Assembly: GCF_028890305.1 (NCBI RefSeq) | Contig: NZ_JARBXM010000001.1 | Span: 498,501-562,500, forward strand | Origin: Candidatus Methanosphaera massiliense | Lineage (GTDB): Archaea; Methanobacteriota; Methanobacteria; Methanobacteriales; Methanobacteriaceae | Direction: 5' to 3' | DNA length: 64,000 nucleotides | Shown: in pieces, positions 9,733-19,223 of the stretch | How positions within the stretch are numbered: the stretch's first letter is position 1 | Layout of the letters: every line of letters starts with the position of its first letter | Position numbers and translations under genes: made by a program | The notes under the pieces: model-generated | Told to the model about the DNA's origin: nothing | The model's database searches: none | Seen by the model: the letters and a program-made list of their open reading frames with translations, nothing else

Positions 9733-10407
9733 ATGGCAGATAATATTATTATTGTTGGAGGAAAAAGGGTATGCATACGCCTAATTGGACTACTAAAAAG
9801 AAAAGCCCGATATAATATTACTGTAATAGAAAATAATAGAAAAATATTGAAAGATATAGAAGACAAATATGATGATGTAAATATAATTAAGGGTGATGCC
9901 ACTAACAAAGCAGTACTAGAACAGGCAGGAATAGCTGATGCAGATATAATAGTAGCAGCAACAAGTATTGATGAAGTTAACCTGCTTATAGGTATTTTAT
10001 CTCAGAATTATAATCTTAAAAAAATTATTGCAAGAACTGCAAATCCTTCTCATATTAAAATGTTTAAAAAATTAGGATTAAATGAAGTAGTAAGCCCTGA
10101 ATTAACAGCGTGTATTGATATTCAGAAACACATTGTAGAACCAAAATCACAGACAATAAATAATGGTGGAAAAGAACAATATGAGATAATAAAGGTTCCA
10201 GTAAAATCAAATAAAGCTATTGGAAAAGAGATTGGAGCAATTAGTCCTGCTGATGATTATATTATAATGTTATGTACTAAGGGTGATAGAGAACTAATAG
10301 CTCAAAATAATATTATCTTAGAAAAGGGTGATATTCTTACAATACTAGCAAAATCTAAAAAGGTTAAAAAAGTAAATAAATTCTTTACAAAAGATAGATT
10401 AATTTAA
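9733..10407 (+). CDS. TrkA-like RCK protein with a degenerate nucleotide loop
   Basis: A 224-residue cytoplasmic protein with the RCK_N then RCK_C layout of TrkA, the regulator of K+ uptake. The N-terminal Rossmann domain keeps VIENN, IIKGDATN and DIIVAATSIDEVN, and the C-terminal part (about 140-220) ends in the TrkA_C beta unit LEKGDILTILA. The GxGxxG loop is replaced by VGGKRVCIRL, losing the second and third glycines, so NAD(H) binding is doubtful. No TrkH-type channel gene lies beside it. GAGAGGGA precedes the ATG. Confidence 0.82.
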   Translation: MADNIIIVGGKRVCIRLIGLLKRKARYNITVIENNRKILKDIEDKYDDVNIIKGDATNKAVLEQAGIADADIIVAATSIDEVNLLIGILSQNYNLKKIIARTANPSHIKMFKKLGLNEVVSPELTACIDIQKHIVEPKSQTINNGGKEQYEIIKVPVKSNKAIGKEIGAISPADDYIIMLCTKGDRELIAQNNIILEKGDILTILAKSKKVKKVNKFFTKDRLI

Positions 10408-10435
10408 AAAAAAAGATAAATAAAAGTAATTAACT

Positions 10436-12757
10436 TTAGTTATCACTTAATCTCCATCCAACAATGGCACATTGACCCATTGAAACACTACCATCTCCAG
10501 CACATGTTTTTTCGTGTTGAACGAAGGTTAATCCTTCATCTTCTACTTTTTTCTTAACAACTTCAGATATGAACTCATTATAGAAGACACCACCTGTACC
10601 TCCTATAACATTGACTTTTTTATCTCTTGCTGTTATTATTGCTATATCTGCTAGTGCTTCTGCAAGTGCTCTTTCAGATGCACATGCTATTTCATCAATA
10701 CCCACGCCACCTTTTATTAGATGTACAACATCAAGTAGTAGTTTACTTGTATCAATTACTAATCTATTATTTTCTAGGGTTGGTTCTAATTCCATTACAA
10801 GTAAATCAAACCCCTCTCTTGCAACAGATTCTAATTTCATAGAACATTCACCTTCATAGCCTCTATTTTTACTAATACCTAATAGTACACTTATACTATC
10901 AAGTACACGGCCCATACTACTAGTACGTGATGTGTTAAAGTCATTGTCTAATTGTTTTAGAACCATGTCTACTTCTTTATCACCATATTTAAAGTATTCT
11001 GAGTATTCATTCTTCATCAGGTCACGTAATTCTTCTTTATCCATTATTGTGTATAGTATCCCCATGGCCATTCTTATAGGATATTTTGTACTTAAATCTC
11101 CTCCAGGCATTGGCTGTGTTTTTAAGCCACCTACATTTTTATAATGTCCGGTATTATTAAGATATAATACTTCACCACCCCATATTGTACCATCTTCACC
11201 ATAACCTACACCATCTGCTGCTATTACAACCATTTCATCTAGATTATGCTCGGCCATTAAGCTAGATGCATGTGCATGATGATGTTGTACTTGTACTAGT
11301 TCTGCATCATATTCTTCACTTAGTTGTCTTGCTAGTTTTGTTGTGTTAAACTCTGGATGCATATCTGCAACTACATAATCAATATTATCTGTTCTTGTAA
11401 GTTTTATTAAATGTTTTATTGCATCTTGCATGAATTCTATTGTTTTTATTTTAGATGTGTTTCCAATATGCTGTGATGGATAACATTTACCTTCCTTTAG
11501 TATGGAGAATGTTACATCTAGTTCCGGTCCTACTGCTAATATATTATGGGTTGTATTTATATTTGAGAAGTCAAATGGCTTAGGCACATATCCTCTTGAT
11601 CTTCTGATAAATCCAGGACGATTATTTCTGAATCTTACTACACTATCATCACAACGATTTAATATTTTCCTATCATGTAGTAAATAGTAGTCTGCTATTT
11701 CATCTAATTTTTCTATTATTTCCTTATTATTTATTAACATAGGATTTCCAGGCATGTTTGCAGATGTCATGACATATGCCGGCTCTAATGTATATTTGAA
11801 TAATAGATGATGTAATCCTGTATATGGTAACATTACTCCCTGATTATGTAATCCTGGGGAAAGAGCTTCGGATAGCTCATAATCACGTGATTTATTTAAT
11901 ATGACTATTGGTCTTGCTACGGATTCTAGTACTTCTTTTTCTTTATCATTAAATTCTACAAATAATGATGCTGTCTTTGTATCTGGCGTCATACATGCAA
12001 ATGGTTGTGTTTTTCGGCCTAATCTTTCCCTTAAATTTAGTATTGCCTCATCAGTTGATGTTTTACATACAAGATGAGTTCCACCTATACCTTTTATTGC
12101 AAGTATTTTTCCCTCATCAATTAATCTACTTGCATCTCTTATAGGGTCTTTAGATTGTATTACCCCATCCTTGTATAGAAATACTTGGGGTCCGCATTCT
12201 GGGCAACATGTAGCTTCTGCATGATATCGTCTGTCAAGGGGATTAGTATATTCTTCTTCACAATGAGTACATAATGGAAAATCATCCATTGTAGTATTTT
12301 TTCTGTCATAGGGTACTTTATCTATTACAGTAAATCTTGGTCCACAATTAGTACAAGCTGTGAATGGATAGTAATAATGCCTATTATTTATGTCTAGTAT
12401 TTCATTTAAGCATTCATCACATATACTAATGTCTGGTGGAATAACTGCAGATCCTGATATTTTATCACTACTCTCTTTTATTGTGAAATCATCATATTTT
12501 GTTTCAGGTGTTACTTCTCCTTTTATTTCTACATCTATATTGTTTATCTCAGAACGTACAGGTTTATATTCTTGTAGTTCGTCAACAAATAATTTAATGT
12601 CGTCATAGGTTCCTTGTATAATTATTTCAACAATATTTCCCATGTTTCGAACATGACCCGTTAAATTCATTAATTTAGCAAGTCTATATACTGTAGGTCT
12701 GAATCCTACTCCTTGTACTATTCCATCAACCAATAAATATGCAGTATATTCTTTCAT
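10436..12757 (-). CDS. hypF: Carbamoyltransferase HypF
   Basis: Makes the carbamoyl-thiocarboxylate precursor of the cyanide ligands of [NiFe] hydrogenases. Domains in order: acylphosphatase-like (1-90) with VQGVGFRP; two zinc fingers (about 108-185) with CDECLNEILD, CTNCGP, CTHCEEEY and CCPECGP; a YrdC-like domain (about 200-385) with KGIGGTHLVC; and a Kae1-like domain with HHHAHASSLMAEH near 490 and the GGTGGVFYN loop near the C-terminus. At 773 residues it is complete. It is divergent from larB, another nickel-related gene. Confidence 0.97.
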   Translation of the reverse strand: MKEYTAYLLVDGIVQGVGFRPTVYRLAKLMNLTGHVRNMGNIVEIIIQGTYDDIKLFVDELQEYKPVRSEINNIDVEIKGEVTPETKYDDFTIKESSDKISGSAVIPPDISICDECLNEILDINNRHYYYPFTACTNCGPRFTVIDKVPYDRKNTTMDDFPLCTHCEEEYTNPLDRRYHAEATCCPECGPQVFLYKDGVIQSKDPIRDASRLIDEGKILAIKGIGGTHLVCKTSTDEAILNLRERLGRKTQPFACMTPDTKTASLFVEFNDKEKEVLESVARPIVILNKSRDYELSEALSPGLHNQGVMLPYTGLHHLLFKYTLEPAYVMTSANMPGNPMLINNKEIIEKLDEIADYYLLHDRKILNRCDDSVVRFRNNRPGFIRRSRGYVPKPFDFSNINTTHNILAVGPELDVTFSILKEGKCYPSQHIGNTSKIKTIEFMQDAIKHLIKLTRTDNIDYVVADMHPEFNTTKLARQLSEEYDAELVQVQHHHAHASSLMAEHNLDEMVVIAADGVGYGEDGTIWGGEVLYLNNTGHYKNVGGLKTQPMPGGDLSTKYPIRMAMGILYTIMDKEELRDLMKNEYSEYFKYGDKEVDMVLKQLDNDFNTSRTSSMGRVLDSISVLLGISKNRGYEGECSMKLESVAREGFDLLVMELEPTLENNRLVIDTSKLLLDVVHLIKGGVGIDEIACASERALAEALADIAIITARDKKVNVIGGTGGVFYNEFISEVVKKKVEDEGLTFVQHEKTCAGDGSVSMGQCAIVGWRLSDN

Positions 12758-12900
12758 GTTTTTATCCCACTTATAAACTATACTAATATTTTTAAATTAT
12801 TTAATATTTAGTATTTATATAGATTATAATTTAATTTTAATATTAAAGATTGTAAATATTTAAATAGAAGGATAGATAATTAAATATAAAGGGATGGAAT

Positions 12901-13680
12901 ATGAGAGATATTTTAAATAAATTACTAAATGGTGAGCTTTCCATTGATGAAGCAGAAGAACAGCTTAGAATTATGCGAACACAGGAAGTTGGAGAGAATA
13001 TTAAATTTGATATTATGAGAGAAGAACGTGTTGGCGTTCCAGAAGCTGTTTACTCCCAAGGAAAAACAGATGCAGACCTTGTAAATATAATCAATAATGT
13101 TCAATTCTCAAAACAGCTAATGATAACAAGACTACCTAAAGACCGATTTAATCGAATAAAAAGTCAATTAAATAAAGATATTCTAGAAAAAGGAACATAT
13201 TATGAAGAAGCATCTATATTAACTATCAACAAAGTAGAACCAAAACATCATCCGGGAAAAATAGGAATAATAACAGCAGGAACTGCAGATGTACCCGTAG
13301 CAGAAGAAGCAAGAATCACATTAAAACAGGCAGGATATGATGTGGTAAGAACATACGACGTAGGAGTAGCTGGAATACATAGATTAATTGATAAAATAAC
13401 ATTACTTCTGGAAGAAAAAGTTGATGTAATCATAACTGTAGCAGGCATGGAAGGTGCATTACCATCTGTAGTAGCAGGACTTGTAAATATACCAATTATA
13501 GCAGTGCCAACATCAACAGGTTATGGTGTTGGAGAAAAAGGATTTTTAGCATTATTTTCAATGTTACAATCATGTGCCCCTGGAATAGCAACAATGAATA
13601 TTGATAATGGATATGGTGCAGGTATATATGCAATAACTATAATGAAACAGATTGAAAAACACGTGAATGAAAAATATTAA
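12901..13680 (+). CDS. larB: Nickel pincer cofactor biosynthesis protein LarB
   Basis: A 259-residue homologue of LarB, the pyridinium-3,5-biscarboxylate synthase that carboxylates nicotinic acid adenine dinucleotide. The N-terminal part (1-110) is LarB-specific (LLNGELSIDEAEEQLR); the rest is an AIR-carboxylase (PurE-like) domain with GTADVPVAEEA, YDVGVAGIHR, VAGMEGALPSVVAGL and PTSTGYGVGEKG. GGGATGG precedes the ATG. No larC or larE is in the window. LarB homologues are common in methanogens, where the client enzyme of the cofactor is often unknown. Confidence 0.92.
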   Translation: MRDILNKLLNGELSIDEAEEQLRIMRTQEVGENIKFDIMREERVGVPEAVYSQGKTDADLVNIINNVQFSKQLMITRLPKDRFNRIKSQLNKDILEKGTYYEEASILTINKVEPKHHPGKIGIITAGTADVPVAEEARITLKQAGYDVVRTYDVGVAGIHRLIDKITLLLEEKVDVIITVAGMEGALPSVVAGLVNIPIIAVPTSTGYGVGEKGFLALFSMLQSCAPGIATMNIDNGYGAGIYAITIMKQIEKHVNEKY

Positions 13681-13788
13681 TTAAACTCCCTAAATAATCC
13701 ACTTTTTTAGATAAAATTAGCATGTAATAAATTAGATAATGAATAATTAATCATTGTAAAAAAATAGTCTATTTTGATAAAATTATAA

Positions 13789-13931
<143 letters not shown>

Positions 13932-14074
13932 ACTTATGTGTATTTATAGTGCTAAGTTTTTAACGAAATTTAGGAATGATATTATTTATTTAAAAACTAG
14001 TATATAAACTTTTATATTAATAGTTGAGAATTAGATATAAAATAATTAAATAAAAAAAAAAGAGGATAAGAATA

Positions 14075-14461
14075 TTACTTTTTATTCTTAATGACAATTC
14101 TCTCAGCAGTAATCTGTGGTGGAATAGTATTTGTTGCATCACCAATAGTATATACATCAATCTTACAACCATTAGTAATGTTATCCATCTTACATTCTAC
14201 CTGTTTATTGTCCTTTGTTTCCTTATAGATTTTAGTATTATTTGTTATTACAACTGACATGTTAGATGTATTGTTATTTTCATCATGTATATATACTGAA
14301 CCTACTATTGTTTGATTAGCTGTATCAGCAACAGAAGTAGTGTTACCTACAACAGTACCTGATAAATCAGGTAGCTGATCCATAGTAGCTGAGTAGGTAC
14401 CATAAGCTACTCCTATTAAAATTACTATTAAAACTAACATTTGAAGTGGACTAAGTTTCAT
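14075..14461 (-). CDS. Membrane-anchored hypothetical protein
   Basis: Unrecognised, 128 residues. An N-terminal hydrophobic segment (residues 7-22, LQMLVLIVILIGVAYG) works as signal or anchor; the remainder is an extracellular-looking beta-rich domain with many Asn/Thr (possible glycosylation) and two cysteines in VECKMDNITNGCKID that could form a disulphide. The spacing VYIHDENNN...VVITNNTKIY suggests a small OB-like or beta-barrel fold, which is only a guess. AGGT precedes the ATG. It follows polB on the same strand's upstream side with no obvious link. Confidence 0.65.
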   Translation of the reverse strand: MKLSPLQMLVLIVILIGVAYGTYSATMDQLPDLSGTVVGNTTSVADTANQTIVGSVYIHDENNNTSNMSVVITNNTKIYKETKDNKQVECKMDNITNGCKIDVYTIGDATNTIPPQITAERIVIKNKK

Positions 14462-14532
14462 AAAATAATACCTATTATCTTTATTATGTTTATTTTTGTA
14501 TTTTTTAATTTATAATGTTTTATAACAATAAA

Positions 14533-16335
14533 TTATTCCTCATTTAAGTCACCAATATATGTGGCATAGAATCCATCGGTATCTGCATATATTGGTTTAA
14601 AATCATATTCTTCAGCTTTTTTCATAGCATTTCTAATATACTCTCTCCCCCATGCTGTAATTGCTGCTGCACACTCTATTTTATACCATCTGAACCTTGA
14701 GTAACCATATGCACCAAACATGGAGTTAGCTAATCTTTTAAGACCTTGTTGTTCAAAGTCATATGCCCTTTTTTGTTCAGGAACCTTTTCCTCTTTCATT
14801 AATTTTTTAATCCTTTGTCTTTCATCGAGAATATAACCAATAATTGAAGGAATAAATCCTTTAGGTTCTTTTAAAAATTTATAACCATTCTCAGGACATG
14901 TGTAATATTCTGATTCATCCATATTCTCACCATCTGTGATTGTATCAGGGGATATGTTCTGAGCTATGATTATGGAAGGATATAGACTTTTGAAATCAAG
15001 GTACGCAATATGCTCAAATAAACCCTTCTCAGGCTCTTTTACATAACCTCCAATAACCTTATTTGATTTTCTTCTCTGAGAATACTCGTCCGTATCTGGC
15101 TTATTAGGAATAATATTATTCTTCTCATATGCCTTTAGCATTAAATACCATTCCACCATTTGTCCTGTAGTCATACGTGCTATGTCAAATAAAGGTTGTC
15201 CTACTAGACGTGTTTGTGCAACAGTAAGCGGTGTTAGTTTATCTCCAATCATGGTTGTTGTAACAGCATCATCCATTGAGTAGTCAAATAATTCTTCTAA
15301 TCGTTCATCATCTGAATCCCAGTACTGGTATATCTGGTCACCTGGAACATCAATCTTTTTCTCATCAAATAGTTCCTCATAAACACGTTCTAGAGTATAT
15401 CTTTCAAGACGCATGTTACGTCTAACAAGAAGATATAAATCTACATGTACTCTTCCCTTTATCACTCCTGCATTGTTAAATCCACGTTTCATGAATTTTA
15501 TCCCACTGCCATCTACACCTAAATCTAATTTTATATTTAATTTTTCTGCTCTCTTTTTTATGTAAGGTAAGTCAAAGTTATCTGAATTATATCCTACTAG
15601 CATGTCGGGATTTTCTTCTTTAATGATTTCTACAAATCTTTTAAGCATGTCTTTTTCGGAAGATAATGTTTCAACAAAGCTTTTATCTGACTTTTTAGTG
15701 GATAATACTTTTTTAAGACCATTATTTCCACATAAACTCATCATGATGATAGGGTCATTTTCTGCAGTTGGCATTCCTTCGGCATTATATACTTCTATGT
15801 CAAAGCTTAAAATTTTGTTACGTTTATTTGTTTTGTGTGTATCTATTGGATTTTCCATCATTTTAAATAAAGTAACGTCTTCATCTATTTTTAGTTCTTC
15901 ACTATATAATATTGAGTCTATTGTTTCTCCATGTAGTTCTATTATATTTGTTGGTGTTATTTGTTTATCTATGAGGTATCTTCTGTAGAATGGAATGTCA
16001 TATTCTCTTATTTGTTTTACAGATGGTAAATCTCGTATTGAATCTCTTAGTTTTGGAACTTCCTGTGGATGGGTAAGTATTACTTTTATGAATTCGCTCT
16101 CTGTTCCTATGTCTATCTTTGTTTCTACTTCTAAATCATCAAGGCCCATTTCTCTTAAATCTTCTAGGCATATGTCAAAGTCATATGGTAATACATAGAG
16201 ATATGGCTTGAAGGTAGTGTCCACTGCAATGACATTTTCTTCTGTTTCTGGATTTATACCAAATAATCGTATTATTGGCTTGTCATTACGTGTTACATAA
16301 TCAATATCATTTAGAACTATTTTTATTGTTTCCAT
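14533..16335 (-). CDS. polB1: Family-B DNA polymerase, large part of a split enzyme (PolB1)
   Basis: 600 residues. Exonuclease motifs: SFDIEVYN near 176, GYNSDNFDLPYI near 248 and YSMDDAVTT near 342. Polymerase motifs: A DFKSLYPS near 446, B LANSMFGAYGY near 533 and C YADTDGFY near 582. The frame stops 11 codons after motif C, so the thumb domain is missing. In Methanothermobacter the B polymerase is made of two polypeptides split in just this place, so this is a natural split rather than decay. The small PolB2 subunit is not in the window. No clear Shine-Dalgarno precedes the ATG. Confidence 0.93.
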   Translation of the reverse strand: METIKIVLNDIDYVTRNDKPIIRLFGINPETEENVIAVDTTFKPYLYVLPYDFDICLEDLREMGLDDLEVETKIDIGTESEFIKVILTHPQEVPKLRDSIRDLPSVKQIREYDIPFYRRYLIDKQITPTNIIELHGETIDSILYSEELKIDEDVTLFKMMENPIDTHKTNKRNKILSFDIEVYNAEGMPTAENDPIIMMSLCGNNGLKKVLSTKKSDKSFVETLSSEKDMLKRFVEIIKEENPDMLVGYNSDNFDLPYIKKRAEKLNIKLDLGVDGSGIKFMKRGFNNAGVIKGRVHVDLYLLVRRNMRLERYTLERVYEELFDEKKIDVPGDQIYQYWDSDDERLEELFDYSMDDAVTTTMIGDKLTPLTVAQTRLVGQPLFDIARMTTGQMVEWYLMLKAYEKNNIIPNKPDTDEYSQRRKSNKVIGGYVKEPEKGLFEHIAYLDFKSLYPSIIIAQNISPDTITDGENMDESEYYTCPENGYKFLKEPKGFIPSIIGYILDERQRIKKLMKEEKVPEQKRAYDFEQQGLKRLANSMFGAYGYSRFRWYKIECAAAITAWGREYIRNAMKKAEEYDFKPIYADTDGFYATYIGDLNEE

Positions 16336-16424
16336 AGATTTAATATATATAAAACAGACTATTAAAAATTTTATAATAATAATTTGATTAAGAAAATTAG
16401 TAAAGTTATTTAATGTAATTATAT

Positions 16425-16730
16425 GGCATGCTGAGAGTAACCCACCTCATGTTTTATTGCAGTATTTATCTTAGCAAGATACCTTTGTCTTCTTTAACAG
16501 AAATGACAATATTTACTTTTGCACTCCATGGATTGATCGTTTCATCGATTATCTATCTTAGGCATCATCAACGTAATTGTATCATCTTTCAAAGCCTGGT
16601 TTAGACGTATCGTATCGTTTCTATTTCAGTGTCACACTTCTCAGCGTATGTTAATTAAATACATCATGGTTTTCTGTAGTGGATGGAGTTTCCTCAGTGA
16701 AATTCACCGTTAACTGCACTTCAGCTTACC
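16425..16730 (-). ncRNA. rnpB: RNase P RNA
   Basis: Minus-strand RNA of about 306 bases. The ends pair as helix P1: GGTAAGCTGA at the 5' end with TCAGCATGCC at the 3' end, one mismatch. CR-I is visible as GAGGAAACTCC followed by ATCC, and the 3' universal region as ACATGAGGTGGGTTACT. CCA-T-CC pairs with GGTGG, giving P4 with its diagnostic bulged U. Length and order fit archaeal type A RNase P RNA. It lies between polB1 and the initiator tRNA gene. Exact ends are estimated from P1. Confidence 0.88.
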
Positions 16731-16781
16731 ATATAAGTTGATTAAATTAATAAAAATAAGTTTATTTTGAAAATTATATGA

Positions 16782-16856
<75 letters not shown>

Positions 16857-16972
16857 TTCTATAAAATTACGTCTCTATTAAGAGCTATTATATATTTAAA
16901 TAAAAAGTAATATATAAAGGTTACTATTTTTTTTACTAAAAAAATAAGATATGATTGAAATAATAAGAATAA

Positions 16973-17440
16973 TTATTCCATGTCATTAAGTTTTTCATCA
17001 ATATCATTAAGTCTTTGTTCTAATTCATCAACACGTTTATTGTTAGAATCTTTATAATCATTAAGATCTTTTTCAAGATTATCATATTTCTCCAGAACTA
17101 TATCAATATCTTTATGTGTTGCTAAATCCCAGTCTGCAATGACTTGTTCACTCTGTTCATCTATAAACTGATTTATCTTATTTGTCATCATATCTGTCTT
17201 AGATATAGTCTCCTCAGTCTCATCCACTTTAACTCTATCTTTAAATTTTCCACCAAAATCATTAACTTTATCTGATAAGTCAATTACGTATGGCTCTTGT
17301 ACTACTCTGCTAGAAATGTTTGAAGCTTGACTATGTATATTTTGATAAAGTGGATTGTTTGTACTCTGTAAATAATAATAAATTAGTATTAGAACTGCTA
17401 TTAATAATATTATTATAGCCAGAATTGATGCAGCTTCCAT
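16973..17440 (-). CDS. Membrane-anchored coiled-coil protein
   Basis: Unrecognised, 155 residues. One N-terminal transmembrane helix (about 5-24), a variable linker, then a charged helical C-terminal half with heptad character (YDNLEKDLNDYK through RLNDIDEKLND). Probably oligomeric and facing the cytoplasm. GGGTGAT precedes the ATG. It starts 13 bases after the stop of the similar protein at 17454-17864, so the two form a small operon and may interact. Function unknown. Confidence 0.7.
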   Translation of the reverse strand: MEAASILAIIILLIAVLILIYYYLQSTNNPLYQNIHSQASNISSRVVQEPYVIDLSDKVNDFGGKFKDRVKVDETEETISKTDMMTNKINQFIDEQSEQVIADWDLATHKDIDIVLEKYDNLEKDLNDYKDSNNKRVDELEQRLNDIDEKLNDME

Positions 17441-17453
17441 ATAATCACCCTAA

Positions 17454-17864
17454 TTATTTTTTAAGAGATTTTTCAAGTTCTGCTTCTTTTTTATCTAATT
17501 TATCCATAAGTTTTTGAAGTTTAACTAATTCACTAGTTGCCTCTAAACGTTCAACTCTTTCATTTACTTCAGTACTTAATAATCCTACTTGACCCATTAT
17601 CTCAGATGTATTTAATCTTATTTGTCTGAGTTTTTCTTGATCTTCCTGAGATAAATCAGACATGTCTTCTTTTCTACGTTTACTTTCCATATCTTTCTCT
17701 ACTAATTCTATTTTCTTAAGTTCTGTTTGTTTTTCTAGTAAAAGTACCTTATTTTTTGATACTGCACTTTTACGCCATTCTATAACAATAAAAATGATTG
17801 CTATTAAAATAATTACAGCTATTATGAGAAAAAAGATTTGGTCCTGTGTAAATGCTATATTCAT
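17454..17864 (-). CDS. Membrane-anchored coiled-coil protein, first of pair
   Basis: Unrecognised, 136 residues. A hydrophobic helix at about 9-28 (FFLIIAVIILIAIIFIVIEW) is followed by a basic cluster and then long charged helices (LLEKQTELKKIELVEKD and the C-terminal KLMDKLDKKEAELEKSL). The layout matches the next gene, suggesting a paired membrane-bound coiled-coil complex. GGTG lies ahead of the ATG. Divergent from the methionine aminopeptidase gene. Confidence 0.68.
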   Translation of the reverse strand: MNIAFTQDQIFFLIIAVIILIAIIFIVIEWRKSAVSKNKVLLLEKQTELKKIELVEKDMESKRRKEDMSDLSQEDQEKLRQIRLNTSEIMGQVGLLSTEVNERVERLEATSELVKLQKLMDKLDKKEAELEKSLKK

Positions 17865-18014
17865 TGCACACCATCTCTCGTTAATTAATTGTATTAATTT
17901 TTAATAATAATACAATGTTATATATTTTATTATATATAATTAATAGGATTTATAATACTATATATTAAAATTAATAAATAGATTAAATATTAACAAATTA
18001 TTTTAGTGATATAC

Positions 18015-18992
18015 ATGTTAGAAGAATATGAAAAAGCAGGAAAAATAGCAGCAAAAGTCAGAAAAGAAGCAGCTAAAAAAGCAACTGCTGGAATGAAAGT
18101 AAGTGACCTAGTTAACTGGGTAGAATCTGAAATAAAAAGTACAGGTGCTGGACTTTCTTTTCCATGTAACGTTTCAATAAACCAGATAGCAGCACATTAT
18201 ACATCACCTCCAACCGATGATACCTTATTCTGTAATGGTGACATTGTTAAAATAGATTTAGGAGCAGAAATTGATGGATACATATCAGATACTGCAGTAA
18301 CTGTAATTATTGAAGGAGATAACAAAGAACCAGTGGATGAAGAAGGAAATCCTCTTAAAATGCCTGGAAGACTTGATGATGGAAATCCAGTCGTTACTGA
18401 AGATGAGATTGAGGAAAGAAGACGAATAATAGATGCATCCAGTTCTGCACTAGAGAATGCTATTAGTATTATTAAAGATGGTGTTACACTAAATGAAATT
18501 GGAGCAGAAGTAGAAAAGACAATGCATGATAAAGGATATACACCTATAGTAAATCTTACAGGTCATAGTTTAGAGAAAAACAATTTACATGCTGGTCTTA
18601 GTATTCCAAACTTCCCTGATGGCAGTGATCATCAACTAAAAGAAGGTGACCATATAGCAGTAGAACCATTTGCTACTAATGGAGTCGGACTAGTTAGTGA
18701 TATACCACAACACTACATATACTCATATTTAAGAAATAGACCGCTACGTCAACCAGATGCTAAAAGATTATTAAAATACATTAGTACAGACTTTTCTCAT
18801 TTCCCATTTGCTAAAAGACATTTCCTTGACAAATATGATGAACATAAATTAAATAGAGCAATGCAACCATTAATTAGGTCACGAGCTATTTACCCATATA
18901 ATGCATTGAAAGAAAAAACAGATGCTATGGTAGCTCAAACAGAACATACCATTATAGTTGAGAAAGATGGTTGTAAAGTTACAACTTTATAA
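18015..18992 (+). CDS. map: Type II methionine aminopeptidase
   Basis: Removes the initiator methionine from nascent proteins. 325 residues from the ATG at 18015, chosen because GTGAT lies in front; a GTG 9 bases earlier is less likely. The pita-bread fold metal ligands are visible: VKIDLGAEIDGYISDTAVTV with both Asp, GHSLEK with His, VEPFAT with Glu, and TEHTIIV with the last Glu. The archaeal/eukaryotic helical insert (about 245-300) makes it type IIa. A perfect stem-loop plus T-run ends the transcript. Confidence 0.96.
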   Translation: MLEEYEKAGKIAAKVRKEAAKKATAGMKVSDLVNWVESEIKSTGAGLSFPCNVSINQIAAHYTSPPTDDTLFCNGDIVKIDLGAEIDGYISDTAVTVIIEGDNKEPVDEEGNPLKMPGRLDDGNPVVTEDEIEERRRIIDASSSALENAISIIKDGVTLNEIGAEVEKTMHDKGYTPIVNLTGHSLEKNNLHAGLSIPNFPDGSDHQLKEGDHIAVEPFATNGVGLVSDIPQHYIYSYLRNRPLRQPDAKRLLKYISTDFSHFPFAKRHFLDKYDEHKLNRAMQPLIRSRAIYPYNALKEKTDAMVAQTEHTIIVEKDGCKVTTL

Positions 18993-19030
18993 TAAAAGAG
19001 GATTATTGTCTTTTATTATTCTTTTTTTTT
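18990..19030 (+). terminator. Hairpin and poly-T after map
   Basis: TAATAAAAGA at 18990-18999 pairs perfectly with TCTTTTATTA at 19009-19018 around a 9-base loop, followed by nine consecutive T. The stem begins on the map stop codon. Confidence 0.75.
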
Positions 19031-19223
19031 ACTTTATTTTACTTTTTATACATAATATTCTTATTTTACTGTAGTATTTATCTATTTTTAACGCCTTATT
19101 TTTTGATAATATAAAATTATTAATATTTTGATTTAAAGATAATAACATATACATATTTTTTTAAAATAAAACAAATAAGCTTGATATGTTCCTATACATA
19201 CTTATTTATTTTGTTCACACCTC

